Assembly: GCA_003506435.1 (NCBI GenBank)
Contig: DOAQ01000027.1
Location: 62,001 to 126,000 of the forward strand
Direction of reading: 5' to 3'
From: Prolixibacteraceae bacterium
Lineage (GTDB): Bacteria > Bacteroidota > Bacteroidia > Bacteroidales > Prolixibacteraceae
DNA length: 64,000 nucleotides
In this document: positions 32,447 to 41,012 of the stretch, piece after piece
How the letters are laid out: each line of letters begins with the position of its first letter
How positions within the stretch are numbered: the stretch's first letter is position 1
Translations under genes and position numbers: made by a program
Notes under the pieces: generated by a model
The model's input: the letters and a program-made list of their open reading frames with translations, nothing else
Databases searched by the model: none
What the model was told of the DNA's origin: nothing

Positions 32447-32605
32447 TTTAGTTCCTCAAAATATAATTTGAACTCATACAAAATTCATATTTCATTTGCG
32501 ATTTGCTATTAAACGGTGAGTCAAATGTAAAATAAAAAAGAACTCACCGTTTAACTCACATTTTTTATGATATTTCCTGATATGAATTGATATGACAAAA
32601 AACAG

Positions 32606-32639
32606 AAAAGCCTGTAAATCATACAACTTACAGGCTTTT
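32606..32639 (-). terminator. Terminator downstream of tRNA-Pro
   Basis: A perfect 12-bp stem, AAAAGCCTGTAA with TTACAGGCTTTT around a ten-base loop, lies 22 bases past the tRNA 3' end. Read on the minus strand it is followed by a T-rich run. Confidence 0.75.
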
Positions 32640-32660
32640 GGGTTTCTTTGATTTCCCCTT

Positions 32661-32737
32661 TGGTCGGGATGACAGGATTTGAACCTGCGACCCCGTCGTC
32701 CCGAACGACGTACGCTACCGGACTGCGCTACATCCCG
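32661..32737 (-). tRNA. tRNA-Pro (anticodon CGG)
   Basis: Read on the minus strand, a cloverleaf can be drawn: acceptor CGGGATG/CATCCCG, D arm GCGC...GCGT, anticodon stem CGTCG/CGACG with loop TTCGGGA (anticodon CGG), and T arm with GGTTCAAATCC. The discriminator A is followed by an encoded CCA at 32661-32663. Confidence 0.95.
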
Positions 32738-32810
32738 ATCAATTTTTAAAGTGGTGCAAATTTAAAACTTTCTGCTTTAAATATCGATTTACTGCAAAAA
32801 AAATGCAGGT

Positions 32811-33686
32811 TTAACGGTGAAATTTCTCACCAATGAATTTCAACCCGTCATACAGGCCTGTACGCCAGTATTCCCAACTGTGGCTGCCTTGCCGTACGCG
32901 GTATTCATGCGGTATTCCCAAATCACGCATTTCGATATGTAAGGTCGAATTTCCCTTGTACAGAAAATCATCGTCGCCGCAATCGATATAAAACCGGATG
33001 GATTTCAGTTTTTCCATCGGTACTGTGCGGATCAGGTGGAGCGGACTGTGGGCTTTCCAGTTGTCCGTAATCCGGTTTTCTCCTTTCAGGTCGTTGCCGA
33101 ATAACTTTCCAAAAAACATGTTGTACCGTTCATCCGGATAATTTATAATTTCTTCATCGGTAAATGTACCGGAACTCATGGCAACACAGGTTGAGAACAG
33201 GTCGGGATGGTTCATCGAAATTTGCAATGCGCCGAATCCGCCCATTGAAAGACCTGCAATGGCACGAAATTCCTTTTTCTGCCGGATGCGGTATGTTTTT
33301 TCGATGAATGGCATAAATTCATCCACGAACATATCCTGCCAAGGATCTTCCTTTTTGTAGTCGTTGCAATACCAGCTTACTTTTCCGTCGGGCATAATAA
33401 TAATGGCAGGAGGGAAGTCGCCGTTTTCGACGCCTTGGTCGGCAATGGCATTTGCTTCGCCAAACTGTATCCAGCCGGTTTCGTTGTCGCTGTACCCGTG
33501 TAAAAGGTATACCACCGGGTAACTTCGTTGCGAAGTATTATAGTCGGCAGGTAAATAAATCGAGTATTTTACAGGGTAATTAAGTTTCGTGCTTTTGAAT
33601 TCGAGGCTTTCGGTAACCGTTCCTTTTTGGGAGAAAGCCATCATGCCGATAAGGAATAAAAAGATTGTAAAGAAAGATTTTTTCAT
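32811..33686 (-). CDS. Secreted esterase-D/feruloyl-esterase-type alpha/beta hydrolase
   Basis: 291 residues from the ATG at 33686, which gives a good signal peptide (MKKSFFTIFLFLIGMMAFSQ); the frame extends 11 residues further upstream without support. The nucleophile elbow GLSMGGFGAL, oxyanion region YLLHGYSDNETGW, an aspartate in CGDDDFLYKG and the terminal histidine in GSHSWEYWR form the expected Ser-Asp-His triad. It is probably periplasmic and acts on acyl or feruloyl esters of carbohydrates; the substrate is not determined. It is a single gene downstream of the RRM gene. Confidence 0.9.
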   Translation of the reverse strand: MKKSFFTIFLFLIGMMAFSQKGTVTESLEFKSTKLNYPVKYSIYLPADYNTSQRSYPVVYLLHGYSDNETGWIQFGEANAIADQGVENGDFPPAIIIMPDGKVSWYCNDYKKEDPWQDMFVDEFMPFIEKTYRIRQKKEFRAIAGLSMGGFGALQISMNHPDLFSTCVAMSSGTFTDEEIINYPDERYNMFFGKLFGNDLKGENRITDNWKAHSPLHLIRTVPMEKLKSIRFYIDCGDDDFLYKGNSTLHIEMRDLGIPHEYRVRQGSHSWEYWRTGLYDGLKFIGEKFHR

Positions 33687-33746
33687 GGTATTTAAGTTTT
33701 TTGTTTTAACTCTGGTCAATAAAGCTATGAATCATTTCTAAAATAA

Positions 33747-33781
33747 AAAATGGTTCACCGGAAAAACCAGTGAACCATTTT
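33747..33781 (-). terminator. Terminator of the RRM gene
   Basis: AAAATGGTTCAC pairs perfectly with GTGAACCATTTT. On the minus strand the stem follows the RRM stop by about 20 bases and is trailed by TTTTTATTTTA. Confidence 0.8.
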
Positions 33782-33800
33782 CATATACGTTGATAAACAA

Positions 33801-34115
33801 CTAGTAACGTCTGTCTCTTTGAGGTCTTCCACCACCAAAGCCACCACCACGGCTTGGTCTGTCAGATTTTTCAGGTTTTGGGCGTGCTTCGTTTACACGG
33901 ATGTTGCGTCCTCTGATTTCTGCTCCTTCAAGCTCTTCAATAGCTGTTTTAGCGTCGCTGTCTTCGGCCATTTCTACGAACCCGAATCCTTTAGCTCTAC
34001 CGGTGTCCCGGTCTTTTACGATCTTTACTGATACCACTTCGCCGTATTCGGCAAAAACTTGTTGCAACTCGGCCTCTGTTAAGTTAAAGTCCAAATTACC
34101 TACATAAATGTTCAT
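33801..34115 (-). CDS. RRM-type RNA-binding protein with glycine-rich tail
   Basis: 104 residues from the ATG at 34115 (MNIYVGNLDFNLTEAEL); the longer frame adds a hydrophobic run that is really untranslated leader. One RRM covers about 1-80 with RNP2 (IYVGNL) and RNP1 (KGFGFVEM), followed by an arginine/glycine tail (SRGGGFGGGRPQRDRRY). Such small RRM proteins are common in Bacteroidota and cyanobacteria and act as RNA chaperones, often cold-induced. A 250-base AT-rich leader region lies upstream. Confidence 0.92.
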   Translation of the reverse strand: MNIYVGNLDFNLTEAELQQVFAEYGEVVSVKIVKDRDTGRAKGFGFVEMAEDSDAKTAIEELEGAEIRGRNIRVNEARPKPEKSDRPSRGGGFGGGRPQRDRRY

Positions 34116-34365
34116 AATAAAAAAAAATAAAAAAGTGAATAAAATCGACAGTGAAAAAAATGTCTCCAATAGAAGCTACCGTAAAGTTTTTAATGACAGC
34201 AAATTAAAAGAACAAATCAACACTCGTCTTAAATAACATTAACAAAGAAACCTTTTTGATTTCAAAAAAACAATAGGAAACCAAACTTAATGTATAATTT
34301 TTAAAAATATTTTTAATTTCTGATATTCAGTGTGTTATGAGCGTATGTCTGCGATTTTTGCCGGA

Positions 34366-35556
34366 TTATTCCACATAAAGGATCAATCCTTTAAGATATT
34401 CGCCCTCCGGATGATAGATATTTACAGGGTGATCAGCAGGTTGTGATAACTGATCGACCACGCGCACCTGCCTGCCCGAAATGGCTGCTGCGGAAAACAC
34501 TGCCTCCCTGAATTTTTCTTTACTGACTACCTGCGAACAACTGAAGGTGAATACAATTCCTCCCGGTTTTATTTGTTCGAAAGCCCTTGCGTTCAGTTTT
34601 TTGTATCCCTGCAAGGCGTGATGGATCGCATCGCGGTGTTTGGCAAAAGCCGGTGGGTCGAGAATGATCAGGTCGTATTTATTTTTGATGTCGGTCATGA
34701 ATTCGAATGCATCGGTGGCAAAAGCTTCATGGCGCGGATCATCCGGAAAGTTCAATTCCACGTTTTCTTTTGTCAAATCGATGGCTTTGGCCGAAGAATC
34801 AACCGAATGGACCAGTTTGGCGCCGCCACGCATGGCGTAAAACGAAAATCCGCCCGAATAGCAGAACATGTTCAAAACACTTTTGCCTTTCGAATATTCT
34901 TCGACTAACCGGCGGTTTTCGCGCTGGTCGACAAAAAAGCCTGTTTTTTGGCCGCGTTCCCAGTCTACTTTAAAACGGTTGCCGTATTCGAGTACTTCTG
35001 TTGCTTCTGAATGCCCGAGTAAATAGCCGTCTTTCGCTTCAATTTTCGATTTGAAAGGAATGGTCTTTTCACTTTTGTCGTAAACAGCTTTCAGCTTGTC
35101 GCCGTAAATTTCTTTCAATATTTGTGCAAGTTCCATGCGTATTTGATACATGCCAATCGAATGAAACTGCATAACGGCTGTTCCGTTATAAAAATCGATA
35201 ATCACGCCGGGCATTCCGTCGCCTTCGGCATGAACCAGCCGGTACACGTTGGTGTTTTCGCTGTCAGAAAGTCCCAGACTTTTGCGCAGGCGGTATGCCT
35301 GTTGCAGTTTTTCTCTCCAGAAATGAATGTCGGGTTCAACTTCAGTAAACGAAAAAATACGCACAGCAATGGAGCCGATCTGGTAATGCCCAAGTCCCAG
35401 AAATTCGTCGTGGTTCGAATACACAGCCACCACATCGCCCTCGGCAGCCGGGCCTTTTATTTTTTTTATGGCGCCCGAAAACACCCAGGGGTGGAAACGT
35501 TTTAACGACTGGTCTTTTCCTGACTTCAGGATAACCGGGGTATATTTATTTTGCAT
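34366..35556 (-). CDS. RlmI-like 23S rRNA cytosine methyltransferase
   Basis: 396 residues. An N-terminal PUA domain (about 5-85, KSGKDQSLKRFHPWVFSGAI) is followed by a bridging segment and a SAM-dependent methyltransferase (VDQRENRRLVEEYSKGKSVLNMFCYSGGFSFYAMRGGA, then DLIILDPPAFAKH, FTFSCSQVVS). Order and length match RlmI/YccW, which methylates C1962 of 23S rRNA. The start overlaps the intergenic junction with the exonuclease gene by only one or two bases, so the two are probably cotranslated. Confidence 0.9.
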   Translation of the reverse strand: MQNKYTPVILKSGKDQSLKRFHPWVFSGAIKKIKGPAAEGDVVAVYSNHDEFLGLGHYQIGSIAVRIFSFTEVEPDIHFWREKLQQAYRLRKSLGLSDSENTNVYRLVHAEGDGMPGVIIDFYNGTAVMQFHSIGMYQIRMELAQILKEIYGDKLKAVYDKSEKTIPFKSKIEAKDGYLLGHSEATEVLEYGNRFKVDWERGQKTGFFVDQRENRRLVEEYSKGKSVLNMFCYSGGFSFYAMRGGAKLVHSVDSSAKAIDLTKENVELNFPDDPRHEAFATDAFEFMTDIKNKYDLIILDPPAFAKHRDAIHHALQGYKKLNARAFEQIKPGGIVFTFSCSQVVSKEKFREAVFSAAAISGRQVRVVDQLSQPADHPVNIYHPEGEYLKGLILYVE

Positions 35557-35557
35557 T

Positions 35558-36127
35558 TTAGTTGTTTAACGATTGGTAAATCAGATACGATACCCACGCA
35601 TCGGTGGCGGCATAGTTTTGTTGGGCCTCGGTAAGATCAGGCGCTTCCCAGTTGGAAAGGCGCTGTGATTTGGAGATACGGAAACCCAGAATGATAGCGG
35701 TCATTTTTTTTAGCCCGAAATCCTGAATACCAAAACTTTTGACATGCTCCTGAAGTTCGATGAATCCGGCAGGTTTAAAATGCGACAGGCGCTGAAGGGT
35801 TTTAATGTCGTCGCGGATGGCTGCCCCAATTTTTTTAATATTCGGATTTTGAAGAATACTTTTTATCCCGTTCTCCAGCCCAAGTTGGTTTAGCCTGAAC
35901 AGAAACGCTTTGTCGCGGGTTGCCAGTTGCAGAAGCGCTACCTGGTTAACCTGTCCCTTTTTAAAAGATGGTTTGGTTTCGGTGTCGAAACCCAGTACTG
36001 TTTCCTTACTCAAATAGTCAACGGCTGCATAATAATCAGCATCATTGTCGATTAAAAATATTTCACCTTCGAATTGCTGCAGCGGAAGTTCTGCCAATTC
36101 ATCTTTACTAATGCTTTCCCTGTACAT
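35558..36127 (-). CDS. RNase D-like 3'-5' exonuclease
   Basis: 189 residues, a DEDDy exonuclease domain only. Exo I is GFDTETKPSF, Exo II lies near KKIGAAIRDDIKTL and Exo III is NYAATDAWVSYLIYQ with the catalytic tyrosine and aspartate. HRDC domains of full RNase D are absent. Bacteroidota single-domain members may process structured RNA 3' ends. It lies between the DUF5063 and methyltransferase genes with two-base gaps. Confidence 0.9.
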   Translation of the reverse strand: MYRESISKDELAELPLQQFEGEIFLIDNDADYYAAVDYLSKETVLGFDTETKPSFKKGQVNQVALLQLATRDKAFLFRLNQLGLENGIKSILQNPNIKKIGAAIRDDIKTLQRLSHFKPAGFIELQEHVKSFGIQDFGLKKMTAIILGFRISKSQRLSNWEAPDLTEAQQNYAATDAWVSYLIYQSLNN

Positions 36128-36129
36128 CC

Positions 36130-36756
36130 TTATTCCTCTTCATTCCTAAATTTCCGGTTCAGCCATTCGGGGCCTTCTGTTTCTTCTTCCTCTTTCGATT
36201 TAAACCGGATGGTTTGTTGTTCATCAAAATCAATATCGCTGAAAACCAATTGGTGAATGGCCCGCAGACAATTTACCAGTTTCTGTCCCCAGAATTCACT
36301 GAAGTTGTTCCGGCATTCCCACAAGCCCGATTCCATTGCTGTTTCGTTACCAATCTGGTACAGACTGACAAAATCTTTCAGGTCCTGGTAAATATCGGTC
36401 AAGTCTTCGGAAATACTTGCTGTTAATGCCGATTCGCTGAACTGCATACCCGCATCGAACACTTCCTGGTAATCGTCGTGTTCGCCCAGTAATCCGGCGA
36501 TTTTTTGCTGAATCATGTTGTAATCCAGTTCAGAAACAAACTTTTCCGGTTCTTCGTCAAATTCCGGTTCCAGTTTGGGAACTAAACTCACTTTCAGGTA
36601 CAGCAGGGGCAATAATTTCTGAATTTTTTCAAGGAAATCGCGTGTCCCGGTATTTTTTATTTTCTCCAGAAAGTTGCAATATTCACCTGCAACTGTCACA
36701 AATTCAATGACATTTCTTGAGTAAATCACACTGTTCAGACTGCCGCCTTCCATTAA
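36130..36756 (-). CDS. DUF5063-family protein
   Basis: 208 residues from MEGGSLNSVIYSRNVIEFVTVAGEYCNFLEKI at 36756; the 15-residue extension upstream is unlikely. It is an all-helical acidic cytoplasmic protein (PLLYLKVSLVP, DYNMIQQKIAGLLGEHDDYQEVFD, SISEDLTDIYQDLKDFV). DUF5063 has no known activity, but this gene often precedes the exonuclease and RlmI-like genes in Bacteroidota, as here, suggesting a shared RNA-linked role. Confidence 0.85.
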   Translation of the reverse strand, partial: LMEGGSLNSVIYSRNVIEFVTVAGEYCNFLEKIKNTGTRDFLEKIQKLLPLLYLKVSLVPKLEPEFDEEPEKFVSELDYNMIQQKIAGLLGEHDDYQEVFDAGMQFSESALTASISEDLTDIYQDLKDFVSLYQIGNETAMESGLWECRNNFSEFWGQKLVNCLRAIHQLVFSDIDFDEQQTIRFKSKEEEETEGPEWLNRKFRNEEE

Positions 36757-37111
36757 ATTGAATTTTATCAGCCTGCAAAAGTAATAAGAAAATCGGAACA
36801 ACTAAATTTCAAATCCCAGTAAATCAAATCCTCGGTCTCAAAAGATAATATTCCATGCTTCGACAGGCACAGTAACCAATATCGAGTGATCAGTTTTCAG
36901 TCTCAGTTCCCAGTCTCAGAAAAAGCAACTGGCAGTTTGCCTCTGGCTGCTGGTCAAACAGCCAATAGCAATTTAACCATTCAACAATATCCGGAATCAA
37001 GTATCATTTTTTACGAAACAATTGTTCATTTTTTTACCACTGAAAATTTCGGGCGCTTAAAATTTTACTAATATTGATGTCCATAAATTAATCCCGAAAA
37101 TACTATTCTAA
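36757..37111. other. Non-coding gap with short degenerate repeats
   Basis: No gene is seen. Around 36893-36925 short near-repeats of TCAGT(CTCAGT)TTCAG type occur, a kind of low-complexity intergenic sequence common in Bacteroidota. The promoters of the divergent genes at 36756 and 37112 must lie here. Confidence 0.5.
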
Positions 37112-38647
37112 GTGAGTGAAATAAAAGATTCAAACCGCGTTGGATTTGATAATGAAAAATACCTAAAGGAGCAGACATCCGCCATTCTTGAACGAGTGAG
37201 CCGGTTCAACGATAAACTCTATCTGGAGTTTGGTGGTAAAATTATCTATGATTATCATGCATCCAGGGTGTTGCCCGGATTTGATCCGAATGTCAAGATG
37301 CGGCTTTTGCATTTATTAAAAGACAAAATAGATGTAATTCTGTGTATTCATGCAGGTGATATTGAAAGAAAGAAAATCAGGGCCGATTTTGGAATTACCT
37401 ACGATGTTGATGCATTAAAAACCATCGATGATTTAGGAGGGTGGGGGATTAATGTGACGGCGGTGGTTATTACCCGCTATCAGAACCAGTCAGCAGCAAG
37501 AGCCTTTAAAAACAAGCTGGAATTACGGGGAGTCAAGGTGTATTTGCATTACCCGACAAAAGGATATCCTACGGATGTTGACCTGATAGTAAGCGATGAG
37601 GGATACGGGGCAAACGAATACATTAAAACCACAAAACCGATTGTGATCGTTACGGGACCGGGGCCGGGCAGCGGTAAACTTGCCACTTGCCTGTGCAATC
37701 TGTACCATGAATATAAAAACGGTGTTACTGCCGGATATGCTAAATTTGAAACTTTTCCTATCTGGGACCTGCCTATCGATCACAAGGTGAATATTGCCTA
37801 CGAAGCGGCTACGGTCGATCTGAAGGATGAAGTTCTTGTGGATGAACATCATTTGAAATCCTATAACATAGAGGTGGTGAATTATAACCGCGATATAGAA
37901 GCCTTTCATTTGCTGAAGAGAATCCTTGAGAAAATAACAGGCGGCAAGTCAATGTACCAGTCTCCGACGGATATGGGAGTAAACCGTGCAAGCGCAGGTA
38001 TTGTGAATGACAGCATCATCGCGGAAGCATCCCACCAGGAGATTATCCGGAGGTATTTCCGGTGTGCCGTGGAATATGGCATGGGCATGACCGATAAGGA
38101 TACCCTTAACCGGGCTGTTGAAATCATGAATAAAATAGGTGCCAAAGTGGAAGACCGGAAAGTGGTATTGCCTGCGCGCGAAGCTGCAAAAAACGGTGAA
38201 GAATGCGGAAAAGGTAATGCCGGCGTTTTTTGCGGGGCGGCTATTGAATTGCATGACGGGACAATTATAACCGGCAAAAATTCACCCCTGTTGCATGCCT
38301 CTTCGAGCCTGATCCTTAATGCCACCAAATACCTGGCCGGACTTCCTGATAATATGTATCTTTTGCCCAAAAGCATCATCGATTCGGTAACACATTTGAA
38401 AAAAGATATATTGAATGGAAAAATGGTTAGCCTTGATGTGGAAGAAACATTGATTGTTCTTGCCATAAGTGCGTTATCTAATCCGGCAGCACAAATGGCT
38501 TTGGAAAAACTGAAAGGACTGCGTGGTTGCGAAGTGCATACAACGCATATTCCCACTCCGGGCGACGAAGCAGGGTTCCGGAAATTAGAGGTAAACCTGA
38601 CCTGCGATCCTGAATTTTCAAGTAAAAGTCTTTTTATTAGCGAATAA
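37112..38647 (+). CDS. DUF1846 protein
   Basis: 511 residues, normal family length, GTG start. GFDNEKYLKEQTSAILERVSRFNDKLYLEFGGKIIYDYHASRVLPGFDP at the N-terminus and IVTGPGPGSGKLATCLCNLYHE (a nucleotide-binding-like glycine loop) are diagnostic of DUF1846. Structures exist for the family but its biochemical role is not settled. It is probably cytoplasmic and monocistronic; the convergent neighbour is the last gene of the Ehr operon. Confidence 0.92.
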   Translation: MSEIKDSNRVGFDNEKYLKEQTSAILERVSRFNDKLYLEFGGKIIYDYHASRVLPGFDPNVKMRLLHLLKDKIDVILCIHAGDIERKKIRADFGITYDVDALKTIDDLGGWGINVTAVVITRYQNQSAARAFKNKLELRGVKVYLHYPTKGYPTDVDLIVSDEGYGANEYIKTTKPIVIVTGPGPGSGKLATCLCNLYHEYKNGVTAGYAKFETFPIWDLPIDHKVNIAYEAATVDLKDEVLVDEHHLKSYNIEVVNYNRDIEAFHLLKRILEKITGGKSMYQSPTDMGVNRASAGIVNDSIIAEASHQEIIRRYFRCAVEYGMGMTDKDTLNRAVEIMNKIGAKVEDRKVVLPAREAAKNGEECGKGNAGVFCGAAIELHDGTIITGKNSPLLHASSSLILNATKYLAGLPDNMYLLPKSIIDSVTHLKKDILNGKMVSLDVEETLIVLAISALSNPAAQMALEKLKGLRGCEVHTTHIPTPGDEAGFRKLEVNLTCDPEFSSKSLFISE

Positions 38648-38734
38648 CAGAATCAAAGAGGCCCCTTTAATTCCCTCAAAATGGGGGAGAACTTTGGTGA
38701 CAATGATAACCGGAATTGGATCGTATCATGAGGA

Positions 38735-39484
38735 TCAAATTTTTCGTAGCAAGCTCAACACCCCGTTGATAAAGGTTAACGGATGAACCGGATTCCCCGG
38801 AATGTAGAGGTCGATATGATATTTCGACAGGAAGCTGCGATCCAAGGCCGGGCTGTCGGCGAAAATACCACCGCTGATCGCATCTGTTCCGGCCAAAATA
38901 ATAATTTTGGGATCGGGGACTGCATGATAACAACGTTCCAGCGGTTCGGCCATATTTTCAGAAATGGGGCCGGTAATTACAATTCCATCGGCATGGCGGG
39001 GAGATGCGACAAAATCGATACCGAATCTGCTGACATCAAACTGGACATTGTTTGAAGCGTTCAATTCCCATTCACAACTGTTATCTCCGGCAGCCGATAC
39101 CTGCCTGAGTTTTAATGAGCCTCCGAATAACCGGTGTATTTCTTTGCGAATTAAATCCGGATTAACCAGAATGGGATTCTCATCACCTTCAATAATAATT
39201 AATTTTTCACGTTCGTTAGACGAAATTTTATAGTCGGAAGTAAAACGTATTTTATTGGGAAACTGAATAGCACATTCTCCGCAGAATGTACATTTACCTA
39301 AATCAATCCGCACCGGACCTTTGCTAATCGCATGGGTCGGACAGATTTCTTCCAGCGCTGTTTCATCTACGTTTTTGTTTGAGATTACAGGTCTGCCCCG
39401 GAATATGCCCGGCACTTTTGCTGTTGTTACATCGGGAATAAATTGTTTCCCCTGATGCCACATAATTTTCAGATTATCAAACAT
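38735..39484 (-). CDS. Ehr complex ferredoxin/NuoB-like subunit with missing N2 ligands
   Basis: 249 residues. The N-terminal part carries one [4Fe-4S] site: CTFCGEC plus the remote cysteine of ICPTHAI; the fourth cysteine of a second cluster is replaced by phenylalanine (AIQFP). The C-terminal half is NuoB/HycG-like (RFGIDFVASPRHADGIVITG, GGIFADSP, YIPGNPVHP), but the usual GACGNSGG reads GTDAISGG and IPGCP reads IPGNP, so the proximal cluster ligands are largely absent. It is last in the seven-gene minus-strand operon. Confidence 0.88.
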   Translation of the reverse strand: MFDNLKIMWHQGKQFIPDVTTAKVPGIFRGRPVISNKNVDETALEEICPTHAISKGPVRIDLGKCTFCGECAIQFPNKIRFTSDYKISSNEREKLIIIEGDENPILVNPDLIRKEIHRLFGGSLKLRQVSAAGDNSCEWELNASNNVQFDVSRFGIDFVASPRHADGIVITGPISENMAEPLERCYHAVPDPKIIILAGTDAISGGIFADSPALDRSFLSKYHIDLYIPGNPVHPLTFINGVLSLLRKI

Positions 39485-39503
39485 TTTGAAAAGAATTTAT
39501 GCT

Positions 39504-41006
39504 TTACAAATCGTGTCCGCAGTACGACAAATTAAAACTCTTGTTGCATATCGGGAAATCCGATATTTCATTGCTTCTTACAGCCTGTGCCAGCGCCATC
39601 CAGTTGTGATGAGAAGGATCTTTGACCTTATAAACCATTAAATCGCCCTCTTGATCGGTAATGGCGCAATGACAAATTTCGCCACGCCAGCCTTCAACAA
39701 GAGAAATAGCAAACATCCCTTTTCCCGGATTCAACGTGAAATTTTCCGGCTTTTTAAATTCAGGTACTTCAGTAATTAATTTTCGGGCATACGTCATCGA
39801 CTGCCTGATTTCTTCCCTTCGGATTTGTGCCCTTGAATATACATCGCCGTGATGTTTTATAATAGGAGTATGCACTATAGAACTGCCGTACATATCGTGG
39901 GGATGCGAGAACCGGATGTCGCGGCATAAACCGTTCATTCGGGCAGCCATTCCAACCGTGCCAATCTCGTATATCTGTTCGTAGCTTACCACACCGGTTT
40001 TCTCCATTCGTGAAAGGGCGCTGGGTAGTTTAAAGAACTTTTTAGTAATTTCTTCGAAGTCCGGTTCGTATGTGTTTAGAACTGTATTCAGCCGTGTGGC
40101 CAGTTCTTCCGAAAACGGATAATTGATTTTCCCCGCCCTGATCAGGCCTTTGGCAAGACGGTTGCCTCCCCATTCCTGAAAATAATTGACAATGGGAGTT
40201 CGCAGCCTTCCGTAAACCGAGTTGCCAAGTTGGTAGGCAATATCGGCACAAATGGCTGCCAGATCGCCTGTATGGATGGCCATCCGTTCGAGTTCCAACG
40301 CCAGTGTCCGGGAAAATTGCAATGAGCGGTCAGGAGTATATCCGCACAAACTTTCCCACAGATTCACGAATGCTGTGGTATGGCCGACCGTTGTATCTCC
40401 GGCAATATTTTCAGCAAGAGTGGTACGTTCCAGCAATTTTTTCTTCTGAATAAATAACTGCTCAATGCCTCTGTGCTGGTAACCCAATTGTATTTCCAAG
40501 TGCATAATTTGTTCCCCGTTGCAGATAAAACGGAAATGCCCCGGTTCAATAACCCCGGCATGAATGGGGCCAACCCCGACTTCGTGCAGTTCTTCGCTTT
40601 CAACCTGGTAGAACGGATAATTTTCGATTTTTTCATTTTTATCGGCACGGTTGTGGGCATATCGCATTGGTTTCAGCCAGGGATGATCGCTGTATTTTAC
40701 TCCGAAATTTTCGTGAATTTCTCTTTCAAACTTTTCGAAATTGTGGTTTTTAGCCGTGAAGGATGGCAATTGGTAGCCTTTGTCCACAACTGTTGATGAG
40801 ACAAAAATCTCGTGTAGATCGTCGTCGGCAATGCAGCAAATCAGTTTGATTTTATCGGCTGCACTATAACCAAAATAGTTCACACAGTGCCTTGCCGGAT
40901 TACCTTTCATCAGCGCAATATTCGTTTCCATGAACATGGTGTAGGCATGTTCCGGAATGTCCTTTAACGCAATTGACTGGTTGTTATGTATGGAAATATA
41001 ATTCAT
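39504..41006 (-). CDS. Ehr complex large subunit (HyfG/NuoCD-like) without [NiFe] cysteines
   Basis: 500 residues. The N-terminal NuoC-like part (about 1-115) and the NuoD/large-subunit part (HEVGVGPIHAGVIEPGHFRF, EIQLGYQHRGIEQLF, LALELERMAIHTGDLAA, GEICHCAITDQEGDLMVYKVKDPSHHNW) are complete. Where group 4 hydrogenases have RVCGxC the sequence is ENIAGDTTVGHTTAF, and the C-terminal DPCxxC site is replaced by DFPICNKSFNLSYCGHDL. A [NiFe] centre therefore cannot be bound, which defines an Ehr-type large subunit. The electron or redox partner is unknown. Confidence 0.92.
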   Translation of the reverse strand: MNYISIHNNQSIALKDIPEHAYTMFMETNIALMKGNPARHCVNYFGYSAADKIKLICCIADDDLHEIFVSSTVVDKGYQLPSFTAKNHNFEKFEREIHENFGVKYSDHPWLKPMRYAHNRADKNEKIENYPFYQVESEELHEVGVGPIHAGVIEPGHFRFICNGEQIMHLEIQLGYQHRGIEQLFIQKKKLLERTTLAENIAGDTTVGHTTAFVNLWESLCGYTPDRSLQFSRTLALELERMAIHTGDLAAICADIAYQLGNSVYGRLRTPIVNYFQEWGGNRLAKGLIRAGKINYPFSEELATRLNTVLNTYEPDFEEITKKFFKLPSALSRMEKTGVVSYEQIYEIGTVGMAARMNGLCRDIRFSHPHDMYGSSIVHTPIIKHHGDVYSRAQIRREEIRQSMTYARKLITEVPEFKKPENFTLNPGKGMFAISLVEGWRGEICHCAITDQEGDLMVYKVKDPSHHNWMALAQAVRSNEISDFPICNKSFNLSYCGHDL

Positions 41007-41012
41007 ATTGTA

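Larger units (their letters stand above)
30616..32559. repeat. 23-bp perfect direct repeats flanking the AbiE module
   Basis: The repeat, whose core is AACTCACCGTTTAACTCAC, occurs identically at 30616-30638 and 32537-32559, 1921 bp apart, bracketing abiEi and abiEii. A 13-bp part is also present inverted at 32509-32521, forming a perfect stem with 32542-32554. The pair looks like the duplicated ends of an inserted cassette. Confidence 0.7.

Noticed and set aside
32537..32737. A classical integrase attachment site in the tRNA-Pro gene
   Set aside because: The 23-bp direct repeat does not match any part of the tRNA and no integrase gene is present between the repeats.
37906..38556. A 216-residue minus-strand frame opposite the DUF1846 gene
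   Set aside because: The plus-strand protein is clearly conserved and explains the open frame.
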